DNA of 64,000 nucleotides from positions 186,001 through 250,000 of the forward strand of contig JAISJP010000007.1 in the NCBI GenBank assembly GCA_031261455.1, in the 5' to 3' direction. Of this stretch, positions 33,733 through 43,804 are shown piece by piece. Within the stretch, counting starts at the first letter, position 1. Every line of letters starts with the position of its first letter. Below the pieces are notes generated by a model. That model saw nothing but the letters and a program-made list of their open reading frames with translations, was not told where the DNA came from and did no database searches. The position numbers and the translations under genes are program-made. This stretch comes from Propionibacteriaceae bacterium (GTDB lineage: Bacteria > Actinomycetota > Actinomycetes > Propionibacteriales > Propionibacteriaceae).

Positions 33733-35358
33733 TCATCGTGGCCCCTTTGTCTGCTCGTTGAACATCTGCGCGAGCGAGGGCGGCAGTTTGAAGTCGCCCG
33801 CACCCTTGGTCTCCAGTTCGGACGCCACGGCATCAATGTCGAAACCGAACGCCGAGCCGGGAGTGAACGCCGAATCGGGTGCCAGCGACGCCACCTCTTC
33901 TTCAATGGCGGCGACCACTGCCTCGCGTCCCTTGGCCTCTCTTCCTGCCTCAATGGCAGCCCGCTTGGCTGGATTTCCGGAGACCTTCTTTCCCTTCTTC
34001 TTCTGCGACTGCTTGCCAGCACTGCGAGCGGAGGCAGCAGCAAGGCCACCCATCATGGGGCTCATCTGCTGCATCATCTTGCGCGCGCCCACAAAGCGGT
34101 TGACGATCTCATTGACCGCCTGCACGGTGGTGCCGGAGCCGCGCGCGATGCGCATGCGCCGAGACCCGTTGAGAATGCCAACGTCGGCCCGTTCCGCGGG
34201 GGTCATGGAGTAGATGATGGCCTCAATGCGGTCCACTTCGCGCTCGTCATAGTTTTCGATGGCCTCTTTGTACTGACTCATGCCGGGCAGCATGCCCATG
34301 ATTTTGGTCATGGAGCCCATCTTGCGCATCTGCTGCATTTGACCAAGGAAGTCCTGCAGTGAGTACTCGTTCTTGCCGCGTAGCAGCTTCTCGGCAGCGA
34401 TTCGGCTCTGCTCGGCGTCGAACGACTTTTCGGCCTGCTCGATGAGGGTGAGCATGTCGCCCATGCCAAGGATGCGACTTGCCATGCGGTCGGGGTGAAA
34501 GACGTCAAAGTCGTCTAGGCCCTCGCCCGTGGAGGCAAACATGATGGGCTTGCCGATGACCTGACGGATGGACAGTGCCGCACCACCACGGGCATCGCCG
34601 TCCAGTTTGGTTAGCACCACGCCATCCACGCCCACGCCCTGCTCGAACGCCAGCGCGGTGTTGACCGCGTCCTGGCCGATCATGGCGTCCACAACGAACA
34701 GCGTCTCGTCTGCCTGCGTGGCGGCCTTGATGTTGCTGGCCTGCGTCATAAGTTCGGCATCGACACCCAAACGACCGGCGGTGTCGATGATGACTACGTC
34801 AAACAGTTGCCGACGCGCCACAATCAGCGAGTCCTGCGCCACCTTCACCGGGTCGCCAACACCGTTGCCCGGCTCCGGCGCATACACCTGCACCCCGGCA
34901 CGCTCGGCCACCACGCTCAACTGATTCACGGCGTTGGGGCGCTGCAGGTCGGCGGCCACCAGCAGCGGCGAGTGCCCCTGCTCATGCAGCCACTTGCCCA
35001 ACTTGCCGGCCAGAGTGGTCTTGCCAGCGCCCTGTAGGCCGGCGAGCATGATGACGGTCGGCGGCTCTTTCGCGAACGCGATGTGCCGCGTCTCGCCACC
35101 AAGAATGACTGCCAACTCCTCGTCAACGATCTTGACGATCTGCTGCGTCGGATTGAGAGCGGCGCTGCGTTCCATGCCGTGGGCACGCTGCTTCAGCCGG
35201 GCGACAAACGCCTTGACGACGCCGAGGTTGACGTCAGCCTCCAGCAGTGCAATACGAATCTCGCGTGCGGCTGCGTCGATGTCCTCATCAGTGATGCGGC
35301 CCTTGCCGCGCAGGTTCTTGAATGTGGCCGACAGGCGTTCCGACAGGGTATCAAACAT
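33733..35358 (-). CDS. ffh: signal recognition particle protein Ffh
   Basis: GTPase of the SRP that binds signal sequences of nascent membrane proteins and 4.5S RNA. The 541-residue protein has the N domain, the G domain with GLQGAGKTTLAGKL, DTAGRLGVDAEL and TKLDGDARGG, and a Met-rich M domain (MQQMRKMGSMTKIMGMLPGM) with the RNA-binding GSRRMRIARGSGT. A C-terminal Ala/Lys tail follows. FtsY, its receptor, is encoded immediately upstream. Confidence 0.97.
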   Translation of the reverse strand: MFDTLSERLSATFKNLRGKGRITDEDIDAAAREIRIALLEADVNLGVVKAFVARLKQRAHGMERSAALNPTQQIVKIVDEELAVILGGETRHIAFAKEPPTVIMLAGLQGAGKTTLAGKLGKWLHEQGHSPLLVAADLQRPNAVNQLSVVAERAGVQVYAPEPGNGVGDPVKVAQDSLIVARRQLFDVVIIDTAGRLGVDAELMTQASNIKAATQADETLFVVDAMIGQDAVNTALAFEQGVGVDGVVLTKLDGDARGGAALSIRQVIGKPIMFASTGEGLDDFDVFHPDRMASRILGMGDMLTLIEQAEKSFDAEQSRIAAEKLLRGKNEYSLQDFLGQMQQMRKMGSMTKIMGMLPGMSQYKEAIENYDEREVDRIEAIIYSMTPAERADVGILNGSRRMRIARGSGTTVQAVNEIVNRFVGARKMMQQMSPMMGGLAAASARSAGKQSQKKKGKKVSGNPAKRAAIEAGREAKGREAVVAAIEEEVASLAPDSAFTPGSAFGFDIDAVASELETKGAGDFKLPPSLAQMFNEQTKGPR

Positions 35359-35488
35359 GACTTATCTCTTTCGGCTCTTTCGCTCTATTCGTTCGTTGCG
35401 ACACGCCAGACGGGCGGGACTCGCGGGTGGTCACAGCCTCACCGGCTCCCACAACCTCGCAGGTTTCAACAGCATTGCGCAAGTCTCG

Positions 35489-36625
35489 TCACTCCCCCAG
35501 CAGCCCGGCCACAAAGCCCGCAGCGTCAAAGACGGCCAAATCATCCACGCCTTCTCCTAGGCCGATGAACTTCACCGGCACGCCCAGTTCGCGCTGCACG
35601 GCCACGACGATGCCACCTTTGGCGGAACCGTCCAGTTTGGTGAGCACGATACCGGTGACATCGACCGCCTCAGCGAAGATGCGCGCCTGCGCCAGGCCAT
35701 TTTGTCCGGTGGTGGCGTCGATGACGAGCAACACCTCAGTGACTTGCGCCTGCTTCTCGATGACGCGTTTGACCTTGCCAAGCTCGTCCATCAGGCCAAC
35801 CTTGGTGTGCAGGCGTCCGGCAGTGTCGATGATGACAACATCCGTGCCGTCTGCCACACCGGCTTCGACAGCCTTGTATGCGACCGATGCGGGGTCTGCG
35901 CCTTCAGCACCGCTGATGGTCTGCACACCCACTCGGTCACCCCAGGTGGTCAACTGCTCTGCGGCTGCGGCGCGGAACGTGTCTGCCGCACCCAGCACCA
36001 CGCTCTTGTCTTCAGCGACCAGCAGCCGGGCAAGTTTGCCGACAGTTGTGGTCTTTCCGGTGCCGTTGACGCCCACCATAATGATGACGCTCGGGGTGGT
36101 GCTGAGGTTCAGCGAGCGGTCCAAGTCGGGGTTGGCTAGGTGAATCAGCTCTTCGCGGAGCACCTCGCGCCCGCGGACGCCATCGCCGATGCCTTCGACG
36201 CCGAGTTTCTTGCGCAACGCGTCCACCAGCTCTTGTGTGGGGCCAACACCCAAGTCGGCGCTGATCAGCGTGGTCTCAAAGTCATCCCAAGTGTCGGCGT
36301 CAAGCTTGTCCGAGGACAGCAGGTCGGCGAACGCACGCGCCAAGCCGTTGTTGCTAGACGCCAGCCTGCGGCGCAGTCGCGTCAGCCGAGACGCCGGGGC
36401 TTCAGGAGTCTCCCGGCCGGATGTGGGTGTCGGCTGCGCGGGGGCCGCAGAAACGTCGCCGTCCCCACCACCGAAGGTGCCGGAGCCTTGTCCGTCTTCG
36501 ATGCCTTGGGATTCGAAGGTTGGTGCCAACTGCCGTCCACGGCGCACCAACACAAAGACGATGCCAGCGACCACAAGCGCGCACGCTGCGATCAAAATCC
36601 ACAACAGGTTAGAGTCCACGGACAT
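35489..36625 (-). CDS. ftsY: SRP receptor FtsY
   Basis: Membrane-associated GTPase that docks SRP-ribosome complexes. The 378-residue protein begins with one membrane helix (LLWILIAACALVVAGIVFVL), a short acidic linker, then the NG domain with GVNGTGKTTTVGKLA, DTFRAAAAEQL, DTAGRLHTKVGLM and TKLDGSAKGG. The order smc-ftsY-ffh is standard in actinobacteria. Confidence 0.97.
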   Translation of the reverse strand: MSVDSNLLWILIAACALVVAGIVFVLVRRGRQLAPTFESQGIEDGQGSGTFGGGDGDVSAAPAQPTPTSGRETPEAPASRLTRLRRRLASSNNGLARAFADLLSSDKLDADTWDDFETTLISADLGVGPTQELVDALRKKLGVEGIGDGVRGREVLREELIHLANPDLDRSLNLSTTPSVIIMVGVNGTGKTTTVGKLARLLVAEDKSVVLGAADTFRAAAAEQLTTWGDRVGVQTISGAEGADPASVAYKAVEAGVADGTDVVIIDTAGRLHTKVGLMDELGKVKRVIEKQAQVTEVLLVIDATTGQNGLAQARIFAEAVDVTGIVLTKLDGSAKGGIVVAVQRELGVPVKFIGLGEGVDDLAVFDAAGFVAGLLGE

Positions 36626-36637
36626 AGCCTACCGGAG

Positions 36638-39600
36638 CTAGGAGGTTGTGCTGGTCTGCTCTGGTGCCTGCTCGGCAGTATCCAGACGTTGGGACACCAC
36701 AGCGGACACTCCGTCCGACTTCATCGTGATGCCGTAGAGTGCGTCGGCGATCTCCATGGTGCGCTTCTGGTGGGTGATGATGAGCAACTGCGAGTTGAGG
36801 CGCAGTTCTTCGTAGACCCCAAGCAGACGGGAGAGGTTTGTCTCGTCAAGAGCCGCCTCGACCTCATCCAGAATGTAAAATGGAGATGGACGGGCGATAA
36901 ACAGCGCCAGCAGGAACGCCACCGCGACCAGCGAACGTTCCCCGCCGGACAGCAGTGAGAGTCGCTCCACCTTTTTGCCTGCCGGTTTGGCGCTGACCTC
37001 GACGCCGGTGGTGAGCATGTCTGTGTCGCCTGTGAGCGACAGTTTGCCCTTGCCACCAGGGAATAGCCGGGAGAAGACGTCCTCAAATGCGCGCTGCACA
37101 TCGGTGTAGGCCGACGTGAACGCCTCCAGCACCTTGGCGTCCACCTCGTCGATAAGCTGCAGCAGGTCCTTGCGGGTCTGTTTCAAGTCCTCCACTTGAG
37201 TGGCCAAGTAGGTGTGGCGCGCGTTCATCGCCTCAAACTCTTCGAGCGCTAGCGGGTTGACGGCGCCAAGCAGTTGCAGGTCATTCTCGGCAACGCGCAG
37301 TCGCTTCAACTGCTCCTCGCGCACGTATGGCTTGGGATCGGGCTGGGGTTTGCCCGCCGCCTCATCGTCGGGGGTTAGCAGCACTGGCACCAGCAGTTCG
37401 GGGCCATACTCACTCAGCAGGGCTTCTTGGTCTAGGCCTAGATCGGTGAGCGCCTTCTCAGCGAGCGCCTCGATGCGCAGGCGGTGTTCCATGCGGGCCA
37501 TCTCATCGCGGTGACTACCCTCGACTACGCGCTCCAGCGCCGTATTCGCATCCCGGACAGCAGACCGGGCACGGCCAAGCTGCGCCTCGGCAGCGATGCG
37601 ACCGGCCTGGGCGGCATCGCGTTCGATCTTCGCCCGTTCCAGTGCAGCATCGACGCATGTCAACAGCCACTTGGCGCCGGTCTGAACCGCTGCAGCCAGC
37701 TCGGACTCAATGCGGAACTGCTCTGCTCTGGCTTCGCGAGCCTCGCGCGTGGCGCGTTCGGTGGCGGCGGCGCGTTCCAGCGAATCGGCGCGTTCGGTGA
37801 GCAGCCGCAACCGCTCTTGAGTGCTGCGCAGTGCCAGTCCGGCCTCCATCTCGGCGCGAATGGCGGCCTGCACCTCTTTGCTGAGCCGGTCTTTCAGTGC
37901 GGGGTCCGGCTCATGCAGTTCGCCCTTGGCATCGGCAGCCTGAAGCCGACTACTCAGCTCGGCAAGGCGCTCCTCGTCGGTTTCGCGCGCCATCATGGCG
38001 GTAACCATGGCGTCTTTCATACGTTTGGCATCCGCGAGCGCGTCCTGCATGTCGTGTTCCAAGAGCAGAACACGTTGCTGGTGCGCAGCTTGGGCCCTGC
38101 GAGCAGTGTCACGCGCCTCGGTAGCGGCGGTACGAGCGGCGACGGCAGTCTTCTCGTCGGCAACAGCGCCCTCGTACGACTCGCTCAACTGGCTTGCGGA
38201 GGCCTGCGCGTCAGCCAGAGAGAGTTTGGCGTCCTCAATGGCGGCACCAATCTCAATGGCGGACGAGTTGGCCTTGGAACCGCCCTGAACCAACCATGCC
38301 GAGATGAAGTCACCATCGCGGGTGACGGCCTGCAGGTCAGGGTTTCCGGACACGATACGTTCGCCGTCCGCAATGGTTTCGACCGCAACGATGCCGCTGA
38401 GCAGGTGATCGAGTGCCGGACGCAACGTGGCGCTGATACGAACGAGTGACGCGGCCCATTGCGCGCCCACGGGCAGTCGCCCACCCACGGTGGCGGCGAG
38501 TTCCGGTGCCTCGCCGAGCAGCAGTTGCGTGCGGCCCAGTCCTTGCCGTTTAGCCCACTCCAGCGCGTCCACGCCGGAGGCAAGCGAGTCGGCGGTCAAC
38601 GCATCGGCAGCGCTGCCCAAAGCCACGGAGATGGCGGCCTCCCAGCCGCGCTTCACCTTGATGTCGTTGGACAGCGGACCCCGCACCCCAGCGGGCGCGC
38701 CCTCACCCTCGCCGGCTTGTAGCGCGCTCGACGCATCGGCCGTGGCGCTCAGCAGTAGGGCTTCTAGGCGAGCGTTCAGTGCGGTGACGATGTCACTGGC
38801 CTCCCGTTCGGCCAGACGGAGTTGCATGACGCACTCCCCTGCCGCACTGGCAGCCTCTTCAGCTACCGCCAAGGCGGTTTCGCTGGCGACCAGGGCAGTG
38901 CGCAACGACTCCGCAGTCGTACCCAGATCGTCCAATTCGACCTGCGTGTTGCTCGCCCGATTGCCCGCTTCCACGGACCGGGATTCAAGACGTGAGATCT
39001 CTTCCGAACCGGCCTGAAGTCTGGCCTCTAGGCTGGTCACCTGTTTGGTGATCTTGGACAGACCGTCGCGTTGGTCGGCAACCGCCCGTGCGGTGTCCGA
39101 GTATTCGCGTTCGGCGGCCCGCAGTTGATCCTCAAGTCCGAAGTGCAACTCTTTGGCTTCGTCAAACGCGGATTGGGCGGTCTCGACAGTTGCGCTAAGT
39201 TCCGCGCACTCAGCGCGAGCCTGAGCAGCGCCAGCGTCCATCAGATCAGGATCAAGGTGCGTGGTGCTCAACGGCAACTGTGCCTGAGAAGCGAACCGGA
39301 TACGCTCTGCCGCGATGGAAGTGGTGGTCAGCGTGCGCTGGCGCAGCGCACTCAGCGCATACCAGACCTCTTGGGTGTTGGTCTGCGTGGGCAGCGCCTC
39401 AGCCAGAACCTGCTCGGCGCTGACTTCCAAAGCGCGGGCGGCTTCGAGCGCAGCCTCAGCACGACGTTTGTCTTCCAGTAGTGCCTGTTCGTCAGCCAAC
39501 TCGACATCAAGCGCGGCTGTGGCCTGAGTCAGATCGTCAGCCAGCAGTCGAGCTCGGGCGTCACGCAGTTCCGCCTGAATAACAGCAGCCTTGCGCGCCA

Positions 39601-40231
39601 CCTGGGCCTGTCGTCCCAGCGGCTTGAGTTGGCGTCTGATCTCGGCGATCAGGTCGGCCAAGCGCTCCAAGTTGGCGGCCGTGGCTTCCAACTTGCGCGT
39701 GGCTTTCTCTTTGCGACGCCGGTGCTTGAGCACTCCGGCGGCCTCTTCGATGAACACGCGACGCTGTTCGGGAGTGCCCGCGAGGATGGCGTCCAACTGC
39801 CCCTGACCGACGATGACGTGCATCTCACGACCCATGCCGGTGTCGCTCAGCAGTTCTTGGACGTCAAGCAGGCGGCACGAGTTGCCGTTGATGGCGTACT
39901 CACTGCCGCCGTTGCGGAACAGGGTGCGCGAAATTCGCACCTCGGTGTAGTCGATGGGGAGCACCCCGTCGGTGTTGTCAATAGTCAACGTCACTTCGGC
40001 GCGCCCCAAGGGGGCGCGGGACGATGTGCCTTGGAAGATGACGTCGCTCATCTGCCCGCCGCGCAGGCTCTTGGCACCCTGCTCGCCCATCACCCAAGCC
40101 AGGGCGTCCACAATGTTGGACTTGCCGCTGCCGTTGGGGCCGACGATGGAGGTAATGCCCGGACCAAACTCCAAGGTGGTCGCGGACGCAAAAGACTTAA
40201 AACCCTTGAGGGTTAGCGTCTTCAGATACAT
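36638..40231 (-). CDS. smc: chromosome segregation protein SMC
   Basis: Dimeric ATPase that loops and compacts DNA. The 1197-residue protein has the N-terminal head (LKGFKSFASATTLEFGPGIT, Walker A GPNGSGKSNIVDAL), long coiled coils, a hinge around residues 500-660 with Gly-rich signature GWEAAISVALGSAADAL, and the C-terminal head with the signature LSLLSGGERSLVAVAFLLAL and Walker B FYILDEVEAALDE. The frame is open throughout. It lies 12 bases upstream of ftsY. Confidence 0.97.
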   Translation of the reverse strand: MYLKTLTLKGFKSFASATTLEFGPGITSIVGPNGSGKSNIVDALAWVMGEQGAKSLRGGQMSDVIFQGTSSRAPLGRAEVTLTIDNTDGVLPIDYTEVRISRTLFRNGGSEYAINGNSCRLLDVQELLSDTGMGREMHVIVGQGQLDAILAGTPEQRRVFIEEAAGVLKHRRRKEKATRKLEATAANLERLADLIAEIRRQLKPLGRQAQVARKAAVIQAELRDARARLLADDLTQATAALDVELADEQALLEDKRRAEAALEAARALEVSAEQVLAEALPTQTNTQEVWYALSALRQRTLTTTSIAAERIRFASQAQLPLSTTHLDPDLMDAGAAQARAECAELSATVETAQSAFDEAKELHFGLEDQLRAAEREYSDTARAVADQRDGLSKITKQVTSLEARLQAGSEEISRLESRSVEAGNRASNTQVELDDLGTTAESLRTALVASETALAVAEEAASAAGECVMQLRLAEREASDIVTALNARLEALLLSATADASSALQAGEGEGAPAGVRGPLSNDIKVKRGWEAAISVALGSAADALTADSLASGVDALEWAKRQGLGRTQLLLGEAPELAATVGGRLPVGAQWAASLVRISATLRPALDHLLSGIVAVETIADGERIVSGNPDLQAVTRDGDFISAWLVQGGSKANSSAIEIGAAIEDAKLSLADAQASASQLSESYEGAVADEKTAVAARTAATEARDTARRAQAAHQQRVLLLEHDMQDALADAKRMKDAMVTAMMARETDEERLAELSSRLQAADAKGELHEPDPALKDRLSKEVQAAIRAEMEAGLALRSTQERLRLLTERADSLERAAATERATREAREARAEQFRIESELAAAVQTGAKWLLTCVDAALERAKIERDAAQAGRIAAEAQLGRARSAVRDANTALERVVEGSHRDEMARMEHRLRIEALAEKALTDLGLDQEALLSEYGPELLVPVLLTPDDEAAGKPQPDPKPYVREEQLKRLRVAENDLQLLGAVNPLALEEFEAMNARHTYLATQVEDLKQTRKDLLQLIDEVDAKVLEAFTSAYTDVQRAFEDVFSRLFPGGKGKLSLTGDTDMLTTGVEVSAKPAGKKVERLSLLSGGERSLVAVAFLLALFIARPSPFYILDEVEAALDETNLSRLLGVYEELRLNSQLLIITHQKRTMEIADALYGITMKSDGVSAVVSQRLDTAEQAPEQTSTTS

Positions 40232-40357
40232 CTCGCGTGCTCATCCTTGTCTGTCATAGAGTCACAACCGCCATGGACGCCTACTGGCGCCATGACGGAA
40301 TTATCAGTCTAGTTGGTTGGGGGCTATTTCGCTTGCCGTTTGGGTCCTGATCTAGGC

Positions 40358-41071
40358 CTAAACACCTACCTCTTGCTCAACGCCAACACCAACCTCAGCA
40401 TCAGTGTCGCTATTGGTTGTCTTGTCGGTACGGAACGCCCACACCCGGTTCAGTCCGAACGTGATGGGAGTGGAGATGGCAACGCCAATCAGCTGCGCCC
40501 ACAGCTCGCGACTGAGCAGCGTCCCCGTGGCCGTGAACGGCGGATCGGGTAGGTACGTGGGCAGGTCAGGGTGCGTCAAAGCAATCTGGCAGGCCAGTCC
40601 GATGATCGCCCCCAGGATGCCAGTGCAGAAGAATGGCCCAAAGTCACGCAACCAACTGCGGCCCGTCTTTTCAAAAGTGTGGCGACGGTTGAGTTGGTAG
40701 TTCCAGACGTTCGCCACGATGAAAGAGACGATGAAGACGACGTTGCGATAGCGCACCCAGAAGTCGGTACCGGGCAGGTTGAATATCGGCTGATCGGCGA
40801 ACTCGGGGCCACCGTGCAACTTGTGCATCAGCACCATGACAACGGCGTTTACCAGCACACCTGAGCCGCCGACGAGGCCGAAGCGGATGAACTGTCGCAA
40901 CATTTGGGACTTGTCTGACCCTGCCTGAGGCACGGGCGCATCGCTGCCATTGCCCCGCCCTTGTTCGGGTTGACTCTGTCCTTGTTCGGGCACATCGACA
41001 TGACCGGGCCGGTCTTGCGGCACGTCGCCCAGTTCAGCATCCAAGACGTCGTCAAATGCGCCGTCGCTCAC
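40358..41071 (-). CDS. GtrA-family membrane protein
   Basis: About 237 residues with four membrane helices: FIRFGLVGGSGVLVNAVVMV, VVFIVSFIVANVWNYQLNR, FFCTGILGAIIGLACQIAL and a C-terminal one ending in FGLNRVWAF. FGLVGG and NYxLNRxxTF are the GtrA signatures; members move or support isoprenoid-linked sugars in cell-envelope glycosylation. The ~50-residue N-terminus is acidic and Gln/Pro-rich, and the C-terminus is also acidic. The start is uncertain: GTG at 41071 is chosen, TTG at 41080 has a better-spaced AGGA. Confidence 0.82.
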   Translation of the reverse strand: MSDGAFDDVLDAELGDVPQDRPGHVDVPEQGQSQPEQGRGNGSDAPVPQAGSDKSQMLRQFIRFGLVGGSGVLVNAVVMVLMHKLHGGPEFADQPIFNLPGTDFWVRYRNVVFIVSFIVANVWNYQLNRRHTFEKTGRSWLRDFGPFFCTGILGAIIGLACQIALTHPDLPTYLPDPPFTATGTLLSRELWAQLIGVAISTPITFGLNRVWAFRTDKTTNSDTDAEVGVGVEQEVGV

Positions 41072-41105
41072 GTTAACCAAATCTATTCCTATCCTTATGG
41101 CCGCG

Positions 41106-41957
41106 TCAGCTATTGGCTGCACTTTGGAGGCGTTGGCATGTGGGACAGAAGACGCTGCTTCGCCCCATGAAAGGAGTGCGTTGCATGGTTGTGCCACAGC
41201 GGCTACAAGGCAGCCCGGCACGAGAGTAGGCGTTCAACTGCAGGGCGAAGTAGCCGGAGTCACCATTTATGTTCACGTAAAGCGCATCAAAAGAGGTGCC
41301 GCCAGACGCGATTGCGGTTGTCATTACGTTCTTGGCGGCGTCCAATACAGCCTTGACTTGACCTACGTTCAGGGAGTTTGCCGGGGTCTCTGGATGCACG
41401 CCTGCCTGCCACAGCGCCTCGTCCGCGTAGATGTTGCCGATGCCGGAGACTACGCGCTGGTTCAGCAACAATCTCTTGATAGCCGATTGGCTACCGCGAA
41501 TGCGCTCAACGGTGCGCGCTTCATCAAACTCGCTGTCGAACATATCCGGCACGATGTGCGAGACGCTAGCCGGCAACACTGCCCCGCCACTCGCCAACTC
41601 CAGCCCGCCGAACATGCGCTGGTCGATGAACCTGAGTTGACGATCATCGTCAAGACTGAAAACGACGCGGGCGTGACGTGGCAGCTCCGCGTCCGGAGTA
41701 TCAATGCGAAACTGACCAGACATGCCAAGGTGCGCCACTAGCGCGTCCCCGTCCTCAAAGGGCAGCCATAGGTACTTTCCGCGACGCTGTGGCGACGCGA
41801 ACACTCGCCCGGCAAGCGTCGTCTCAAACTGAACTGGGGTGCCCGAAAAGGAACGCACGGGGCGCGGGTGCAACACTTGGGCGCGCACTATGGCTCGCCC
41901 CGGAAGGTGCACATCCAAGCCAGCACGGATCGTCTCAACCTCCGGCAGCTCAGGCAT
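41106..41957 (-). CDS. mutM: formamidopyrimidine-DNA glycosylase
   Basis: Removes 8-oxoguanine and related lesions and cleaves the abasic strand. The 283-residue protein starts with the catalytic PELPEVETIRAGL (Pro2 nucleophile), contains HLGMSGQFRI with the lesion-binding Met, the helix-two-turn-helix GIGNIYADEALW, and a C-terminal zinc finger with two CxxC pairs (CSRCG, CPTCQ). It overlaps the end of rnc by eight bases, so the pair is coupled. Confidence 0.96.
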   Translation of the reverse strand: MPELPEVETIRAGLDVHLPGRAIVRAQVLHPRPVRSFSGTPVQFETTLAGRVFASPQRRGKYLWLPFEDGDALVAHLGMSGQFRIDTPDAELPRHARVVFSLDDDRQLRFIDQRMFGGLELASGGAVLPASVSHIVPDMFDSEFDEARTVERIRGSQSAIKRLLLNQRVVSGIGNIYADEALWQAGVHPETPANSLNVGQVKAVLDAAKNVMTTAIASGGTSFDALYVNINGDSGYFALQLNAYSRAGLPCSRCGTTMQRTPFMGRSSVFCPTCQRLQSAANS

Positions 41958-42639
41958 GGTCCTCCGAGATCGCCTCGAACGCCAACTGTGCCGCCTGCTG
42001 TTCCGCGTGCTTGCGGCTGGTACCGACAGCGGATGGGTAGGCCACGTCGCCAAGAGTCACCCACGCGGTGAAGGTGCGGGCGTGAGCCGGGCCGTCGCTC
42101 GTAACCTGATATGTGGGCACGCCGAGACCTTGTGCCGAGCTAGCCTCTTGCAGCGACGTCTTCCAGTCCAAACCCGGCCCCAGCCGCGCGGCCTCGTCAA
42201 CCAAGGGACAGAAAACGGTGGCGACAAGGCGCCGTCCGGCCTCGGCATCTGTTAAGAAAGTGGCACCAATGATAGCCTCTACGGTGTCGGCCAGAATCGA
42301 AGATTTGTCGGGGCCGTGCGTGGATAATTCGCCCTTACCAAGCTTGATGAGGCCGCCAAGCTCGTACTCGCGAGCCACCTCAGCAAGACTGACCGAGCTC
42401 ACCACGGCGGCCCGCATCTTAGCTAGCCGTCCCTCTGGAAAGTCGGGGAACTGGGTGTACAGGTATTCGGTGACAACGACGCCAAGGACGGCGTCTCCCA
42501 AAAACTCGAGGCGCTCGTTGTTGGGGATCTGCCCATTTTCGTAGGCGTAGGAGCGGTGCGTGAGCGCCAAATCCAGCAGCTCGGGGTCGATGTGGACGCC
42601 AAGCTGCTCAATGAGTTGTTCTGCCTTAGTTACTGGCAT
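41950..42639 (-). CDS. rnc: ribonuclease III
   Basis: Cuts double-stranded RNA, including rRNA precursors. The 229-residue protein has the signature NERLEFLGDAVLGVVV, the second acidic cluster ADTVEAIIGATFL, and a C-terminal double-stranded RNA-binding domain (DWKTSLQEASSAQG to RKHAEQQAAQLAFEA). The start chosen gives MPVTKAEQL. It is followed by mutM, a common actinobacterial pair; rpmF lies upstream. Confidence 0.96.
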   Translation of the reverse strand: MPVTKAEQLIEQLGVHIDPELLDLALTHRSYAYENGQIPNNERLEFLGDAVLGVVVTEYLYTQFPDFPEGRLAKMRAAVVSSVSLAEVAREYELGGLIKLGKGELSTHGPDKSSILADTVEAIIGATFLTDAEAGRRLVATVFCPLVDEAARLGPGLDWKTSLQEASSAQGLGVPTYQVTSDGPAHARTFTAWVTLGDVAYPSAVGTSRKHAEQQAAQLAFEAISEDHA

Positions 42640-42740
42640 AACTTGCTGCCTAACAAGGGTGATGCGTCGCGCGTCAACACACACCAAAGCTGCGTGAGGG
42701 GTTTGCGACTGGACGCAAGGGCGCGAGCCGTAGGACGAGC

Positions 42741-42938
42741 CTACTGCGCGATCTCGATGACCTGGCGACGGTCTTTCGCCGGGCCGTACTGACCACACTC
42801 TGGGCAGACGGTGTGCGGCAGGTGACGTGCCTTGCAAGCCGGGTTGGTGCAGGTGACAAGGGTAATTGCGGCAGCTTTCCACTGGCTGCGACGAGAGTGC
42901 GTGTTGCTGCGCGACATCCTGCGCTTCGGGACTGCCAT
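42741..42938 (-). CDS. rpmF: 50S ribosomal protein L32 (bL32)
   Basis: A 65-residue ribosomal protein with the family start [20 protein letters not shown] and a zinc ribbon of four Cys ([10 protein letters not shown] and CPECG). It normally follows the DUF177 gene; here DUF177 lies 2 kb away on the other strand. Confidence 0.97.
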   Translation of the reverse strand: MAVPKRRMSRSNTHSRRSQWKAAAITLVTCTNPACKARHLPHTVCPECGQYGPAKDRRQVIEIAQ

Positions 42939-43118
42939 AGTTATGCTCCTTGAAAAGTTCGCTTCTACTCGGCTCTAGAGCGCACAAACTTAGCGCTAGC
43001 TCTTGAGCCAACCAATCAATAATAGCCGAGCCACGCTCAGGCTTCCAACTCGCTGTCGGCAACAGACGTCAACAGCGTCATCAACACAGGCGTCAACGCA
43101 GTGATCGACAAAGAAAGA

Positions 43119-43157
43119 CAGTGGGCCAGCGAGATACTTGCCTTCGCTGGCCCACTG
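43119..43157 (-). terminator. terminator of the lipoprotein gene at 43190
   Basis: Perfect 14-bp stem CAGTGGGCCAGCGA / TCGCTGGCCCACTG with an 11-base loop. On the minus strand it is followed by TCTTTCTTTG, consistent with Rho-independent termination. Confidence 0.75.
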
Positions 43158-43189
43158 ATCCTAGTCAAGTCTTGAGTTGAAGACTAGAG

Positions 43190-43675
43190 CTACCTGTTGG
43201 CACCCTTCAAGCTGGTGGTGGAGTCCGTTACGCCCTCTTCGTAGGCGACGCAGGTGACGGTCGTGTCCTTGCTGCCGACCTGCGGCTGCACATAGGTGAC
43301 CTCAATGACCGACTCTTCGTAGACGATACCAAAGAACGGCTCGAACTTGTCGTAGCAGAACTCGACGGCCCAGTCTTCGTTGGCAGCGTTCGTGGTAGTG
43401 GTGCTGGCAACGGCGTACACCTCAGCGTCATGCTTGTTGGTGCAAGGGGTCGCCGTGACTTTGCCGACGGTGTCAGACTCCTCTTGGAAGTCAACAAGGC
43501 AGTCGCCTGTCTGAACGTCGAAGATATCGATCTTGGCCTCGCCCTTGAGAGTGCCATTGTCGTCGCGAGATGCACCCAAGAAGCTCTCGACAACGGAACA
43601 AGAGCTGGTGAGCAAAATGGTGCTAGCGAGCAGCCACGTGGCCGCAACGCGAATAATGTTCTTATTTGATGACAT
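43190..43675 (-). CDS. septum-formation-type lipoprotein, paralogue 1
   Basis: A 161-residue secreted lipoprotein. The signal peptide ends in a lipobox LTSSC, so Cys26 would be lipidated. The exported domain has four conserved Cys (CLVD, PCTNKHDAEVYA, EFCYDKF, TVTCVAYEE) arranged as in the Septum_form domain of actinobacterial proteins, whose role at the division site is only partly known. A second protein at 48.3 kb has the same Cys pattern. It ends at a strong terminator and is probably monocistronic. Confidence 0.8.
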   Translation of the reverse strand: MSSNKNIIRVAATWLLASTILLTSSCSVVESFLGASRDDNGTLKGEAKIDIFDVQTGDCLVDFQEESDTVGKVTATPCTNKHDAEVYAVASTTTTNAANEDWAVEFCYDKFEPFFGIVYEESVIEVTYVQPQVGSKDTTVTCVAYEEGVTDSTTSLKGANR

Positions 43676-43804
43676 GCGCGTAATCCTATATCAATTGTGG
43701 TTCAAATGATGGGGTCGAAAGAACGATCAATTCAGTGTTCCAGTACGATTAGTCTTACGACAGAGCAGCTAACGACAGCGAGAGACGAACTTAGGTAGTA
43801 GATC

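Noticed and set aside
37484..38449. 321-codon plus-strand frame inside smc
   Set aside because: Antisense to the coiled coil of SMC; no recognisable domain.
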